Source: an uncultured Desulfovibrio sp.
GTDB taxonomy: Bacteria > Desulfobacterota > Desulfovibrionia > Desulfovibrionales > Desulfovibrionaceae
Assembly (NCBI GenBank): GCA_900553065.1
Contig: USBZ01000045.1
Coordinates: forward strand, 1-16,130
Direction: 5' to 3'
Length of the DNA stretch: 16,130 nt
The notes beneath the pieces are model-generated. The model did no database searches. It saw nothing but the letters and a program-made list of their open reading frames with translations, and was not told the DNA's origin. A program made the translations under genes and the position numbers. Below, in pieces: positions 14,701 to 16,130 of the stretch (positions are counted from its first letter, which is position 1; every line of letters begins with the position of its first letter).

Positions 14701-14864
14701 GAGGCCATGCGCAGCTCCACCGGCACCGCCAGCTCCATGATGCCCGAAGGACTCAGCTGCGGCATGAGACTGGGCAGTCCCTTCCGGCTGTCCTTCACTG
14801 TTCGGTTGATCATGGAGAGAAGCTGATAATCCTGCGGATCGAAACGAAGGGACCGATGTGTCAT
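11742..14864 (-). CDS. Large uncharacterised protein: PHP-like N-terminal region and C-terminal polytopic membrane domain
   Basis: This 1040-residue protein is not recognised as a whole. Residues 1-150 are mostly helical. At 156-166 the sequence D-N-H-V-H-D-A-N-T-K-G resembles the first metal motif of PHP phosphoesterases, and the following segment (170-235) alternates strands and helices like a TIM-type barrel, with GLLFHAPYMG at 215-224. The middle (about 320-690) is soluble and has a leucine-rich-looking stretch at 416-470. About six hydrophobic segments occupy 694-885, then a charged cytoplasmic tail (886-1040). There is no signal peptide. The ATG at 14864 is chosen because the upstream extension to 15035 is unlike protein; the ribosome binding site (AGG) is weak. 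A promoter candidate lies at 14896-14924. A metal-dependent phosphoesterase tethered to the membrane is one guess. Confidence 0.8.
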   Translation of the reverse strand: MTHRSLRFDPQDYQLLSMINRTVKDSRKGLPSLMPQLSPSGIMELAVPVELRMASAVLRLLDTLAQGQADDRIEALTALRDEVLVMARTSLRINTGRVLVQLMKELVRAHGDFETQLRLAHDFRQAAGGRHAVVRRLLHRYYMLEMPEDWNQAVFDNHVHDANTKGRKNATHLIMDAWLKGIRSLTVIYYNYVSPEAASELIRAARIMGITVRIGLLFHAPYMGRLVDLIWIPRGFTNDEDFIAFLSTPAMSTLMNEGRAATRWLEKRIMRILDYWNAVERQRLVPLLHAMPESLDPHEFMLFVGYGQASLLHLAEFIHKKLFPLMEERAAALRAQIEDPANSDEDRFVLLHDLEELDAFTTETVLARLNDPELFPETAALQNSCESADCPDLLNQTPLHLLTRLCDLKSGCRITLNLAGLNSEDVLNLLWDCQGRITHLELFNLKDWQNGDMEHLQAINELQRAINAGSVPMLKQLIIAMLRDAAPDAFTDLSEDESFSTPRGSAMIHSADASRSPRIRKLRIILQNIPVLCGYYQTAKLRATMGTDSTSRPGHRYGMGLAYPETLPLRARRELNDPGRSAHLLLPLRTELLEQVTYSSDAPDEEPSRLASALRRIPGLRHFGQSRHTEWIPVSENTIVCNSGNCSIATADVGSIRGNIITLGGTESHMTNGFMPAPKETQRLGEACHYVNTALANTLRVLAGFIPACLAFLCTQTGWLAWLGAPLWFLISGLRNILQAVLGSGGLHRSSVLHWKSYVSWSALYVSLMYNGLSVVLLEPLLRWRILEQGMGINAVNAPVITYSALMAGCGIFKVFAHLLRGFSTKSILADIACTVLSLPLALFLHAVLTLGISASGGDPAVLAAFSVFVVKLASDTVIGIVDGIADRERNIRRRMVDYSSRLHEALALYGKLEELFPEKNVMTLLDRPDVLPKTLKSIDPRLWVSMVINALDLMYFWFYQPRANYALDILLQRYSRSERKVLLRMQQILMLEKEVSQLLVNGLVGRNFAAPLSFYLARNEEYLQRMKAVCIPPEADKNR

Positions 14865-14895
14865 GGCACTACCTGCGGCATTGGAATGGTTTTTT

Positions 14896-14924
14896 ATAGT
14901 AGTACGAGAGGCATCCGGACGCAA
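14896..14924 (-). promoter_or_regulatory. Candidate promoter of the 1040-residue protein gene
   Basis: On the minus strand TTGCGT (14924-14919) and TACTAT (14901-14896) are separated by 17 bases, about 30 bases before the start codon. Matches to consensus are 3 and 4 of 6. A separate perfect TATAAT lies further upstream at 14991-14986 but has no good -35 partner. Confidence 0.35.
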
Positions 14925-15028
14925 GCTGCCGGGCGGAGGGCGCCCCCGCCGGAGACGGAAAAATGACGGAATCATACAGAGGAATATTATAGTCTTAGAG
15001 AAGAAATCGAGGCGTTGTACAGGCCTGC

Positions 15029-15057
15029 TTGACATATCTTCTGCCGGATGAGATACT
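15029..15057 (+). promoter_or_regulatory. Candidate promoter of rlpA
   Basis: A perfect -35 box TTGACA (15029-15034) and GATACT (15052-15057) are separated by 17 bases. The -10 box matches 4 of 6 consensus bases. If used, the leader would be about 235 bases, long enough for regulation within the leader. Confidence 0.45.
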
Positions 15058-15297
15058 TATCCCCCTATGAGACGTGTACGGCGTCGGATATGCCTTTCAC
15101 GGCGTGACCGGCGACGTCGTTTTCCTCCGCTCCCCGAGGCCCCGCAGGATGGACTTTCGGCTTGCCTTCGCGCATCGGAGCCGCGCCCCGTTCCGGGAGT
15201 GATCGCGGCGGGCTGAGGAAAAAGGGCGATTTCCGCTCCACGCTGCCAGGATCGCAGACAGATCGGCGGCGTGACTTCATCTCAACCCGGAGTCTGC

Positions 15298-15978
15298 ATG
15301 ACATCATCTTCCTACCGAAGTCTGATGGCGTTTGCGGGGGCATGGCTTTTCTGCCTGCTTCTTGCTCTGCCGTCGGCTTATGGCCAGGATGCCTTTTCCC
15401 AGTCGGGCGTGGCCTCGTGGTACGGCCCCTGGCATCATGGGAAATCCACCGCTACGGGGGAAGCCTTCGATATGTTCGCCATGACGGCGGCCCATCGTAC
15501 GCTTCCTCTCGGCACTCTGGTCAAAGTAGAACATCTGGACAGCGGCAAAAGCGTGATTGTGCGCATCAACGACCGCGGTCCTTATGTCAAGAACAGAATC
15601 ATCGATTTGTCGTATGCGGCAGCTGACAGCCTCGGTCTGAGCGAGGCCGGCATCTCCCGAGTGAACCTCGAAATCGTGGGAGACCGTGAGGGACGTCCTC
15701 TGTCAGGGTCGCAGGCTTTTTTTGTCAGACTGGCGGACGATCAGACATCGTCCGATGCCGTGGCGCAGCAGTTGCGCCGCCTCATCTGCCTGGGCCTGTA
15801 TGACGCGGCTTCGCTTCTTCATGTGAGCGACGGCGTCATGGCCATCGGTCCGTATGCCAGTTTTCAGGAATCGCAGGATGCGCTGGTGCGCGTGGCAACG
15901 ACCCATCCCGGCGCCAGCATCATGCTTGCAGAGAAAAACTCGATGGCCCCGGCCGTTCAGGCCGTGGCCGAAAGATAG
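15298..15978 (+). CDS. rlpA: RlpA-family septal lytic transglycosylase with SPOR-like C-terminus
   Basis: This 226-residue exported protein would cut glycan strands lacking peptide stems at the division septum. A Sec signal peptide covers residues 1 to about 29 (ALPSAYG). There is no lipobox cysteine, so unlike E. coli RlpA it is not predicted to be a lipoprotein. The double-psi beta-barrel domain spans about 36-127, with GVASWYG (37-43) and the catalytic-type residues H66 (AAHRTLPLGT) and D92 (NDRGPY). Residues 139-212 look like a divergent SPOR domain (QAFFVRLAD, then AIGPYASFQESQDAL), which would target denuded septal glycan. The ATG at 15298 is chosen for GGAG upstream; the in-frame GTG at 15271 has no site. 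A strong terminator follows. Confidence 0.92.
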   Translation: MTSSSYRSLMAFAGAWLFCLLLALPSAYGQDAFSQSGVASWYGPWHHGKSTATGEAFDMFAMTAAHRTLPLGTLVKVEHLDSGKSVIVRINDRGPYVKNRIIDLSYAAADSLGLSEAGISRVNLEIVGDREGRPLSGSQAFFVRLADDQTSSDAVAQQLRRLICLGLYDAASLLHVSDGVMAIGPYASFQESQDALVRVATTHPGASIMLAEKNSMAPAVQAVAER

Positions 15979-16045
15979 GCGTTTGCCCCCGGAAAAGGTG
16001 AAACGCCCCGGCGGCGCGTGAGAGACGCCGCAACCATGATGCGCG

Positions 16046-16082
16046 AAAGCCCCCGGATCAGCTCCGGGGGCTTTATTTTTTT
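16046..16082 (+). terminator. Rho-independent terminator of rlpA
   Basis: AAAGCCCCCGGA (16046-16057) and TCCGGGGGCTTT (16063-16074) form a perfect 12-bp stem with a 5-base loop, followed by A and seven T. It lies 67 bases past the rlpA stop codon. Confidence 0.93.
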
Positions 16083-16087
16083 AAGAC

Positions 16088-16114
16088 TGAAAACTCCCCG
16101 CTATGCGGGGAGTT
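16088..16114 (-). terminator. Probable minus-strand terminator of a gene beyond the right edge
   Basis: AACTCCCCGC (16092-16101) and GCGGGGAGTT (16105-16114) form a perfect 10-bp stem with a 3-base loop. On the minus strand a short T-run follows. No gene in the window ends into it from the right, so it probably serves a convergent gene starting beyond 16130. Confidence 0.55.
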
Positions 16115-16130
16115 CCAAAAAGGCGAAGCC

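Larger units (their letters stand above)
14865..15297. other. Divergent intergenic region between the large gene and rlpA
   Basis: This 433-base gap holds promoter candidates for both directions (14896-14924 minus, 15029-15057 plus). It also has a GC-rich stem GCCGCG/CGCGGC at about 15180-15210. An arginine-rich open frame starting at 15066 has no ribosome binding site or family features and is not called. No RNA gene was recognised. Confidence 0.45.

Noticed and set aside
11790..14966. Plus-strand open frame of 1058 codons
   Set aside because: It is antisense to the 1040-residue gene. Its translation is rich in His, Gln, Arg and Gly with no domain features, while the minus-strand frame has membrane segments and a PHP-like motif.
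14865..15035. N-terminal extension of the large gene
   Set aside because: The extra 57 residues cover promoter-like DNA and are unlike the rest of the protein, although the ribosome binding site at 14864 is itself weak.
15066..15221. Plus-strand arginine-rich open frame just after the rlpA promoter candidate
   Set aside because: No ribosome binding site, and a composition typical of GC-rich non-coding DNA.
1..16130. CRISPR arrays, tRNA or rRNA genes, insertion sequences, prophage genes
   Set aside because: I saw no regularly spaced repeats, cloverleaf-like sequence, transposase, integrase or phage proteins anywhere in the window.

Overview
The window looks like chromosome from a Desulfovibrionaceae-type anaerobe (Desulfovibrio, Bilophila or Mailhella relatives). 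This is inferred from the gene mix: an arylsulfotransferase-family protein next to a DASS anion transporter, a ferredoxin:thioredoxin-reductase-like protein, an Rsm22-type methyltransferase and an RlpA. GC is high over most of the window. No database search was possible, so the genus is not established.

Region 1 (about 1-4340) is all on the minus strand and is less GC-rich than the rest. Transcription runs from an arylsulfotransferase-family beta-propeller protein (3999-2611) to a DASS/SLC13 anion transporter (2427-1006) and then a Crp/Fnr-family regulator (705-46). A very AT-rich control region (about 4080-4205) lies upstream of the first gene. A 16-bp perfect inverted repeat sits between the first two genes. 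I read this as an uptake, conversion and regulation cassette for a sulfated or other organic anion. The substrate is unproven, and the first protein departs from its family at a key position and has no export signal.

Region 2 (4341-9776) holds housekeeping and stress genes, again on the minus strand. They are a periplasmic histidine acid phosphatase with its own terminator, a two-gene redox operon (membrane-anchored glutaredoxin, then overlapping FTR catalytic-subunit homologue), an Rsm22/METTL17-like methyltransferase with an Fe-S-type cysteine set, and the HtpX membrane protease. A 23-bp near-palindrome sits at the predicted htpX transcription start.

Region 3 (9777-11577) holds a PHP-family histidinol-phosphatase (minus). 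Diverging from it on the plus strand are a 31-codon single-span membrane peptide gene with a good promoter, ribosome binding site and terminator, and then trmL, which modifies the tRNA wobble base.

Region 4 (11742-16130) is dominated by a 1040-residue unrecognised protein (minus). It combines a PHP-like metal motif near its N-terminus with a polytopic membrane domain near its C-terminus. Diverging from it is an RlpA-family cell-wall enzyme (plus) with a strong terminator. A second hairpin at the right edge probably ends a gene entering from outside the window. I saw no tRNA, rRNA, CRISPR array, insertion sequence or phage gene.
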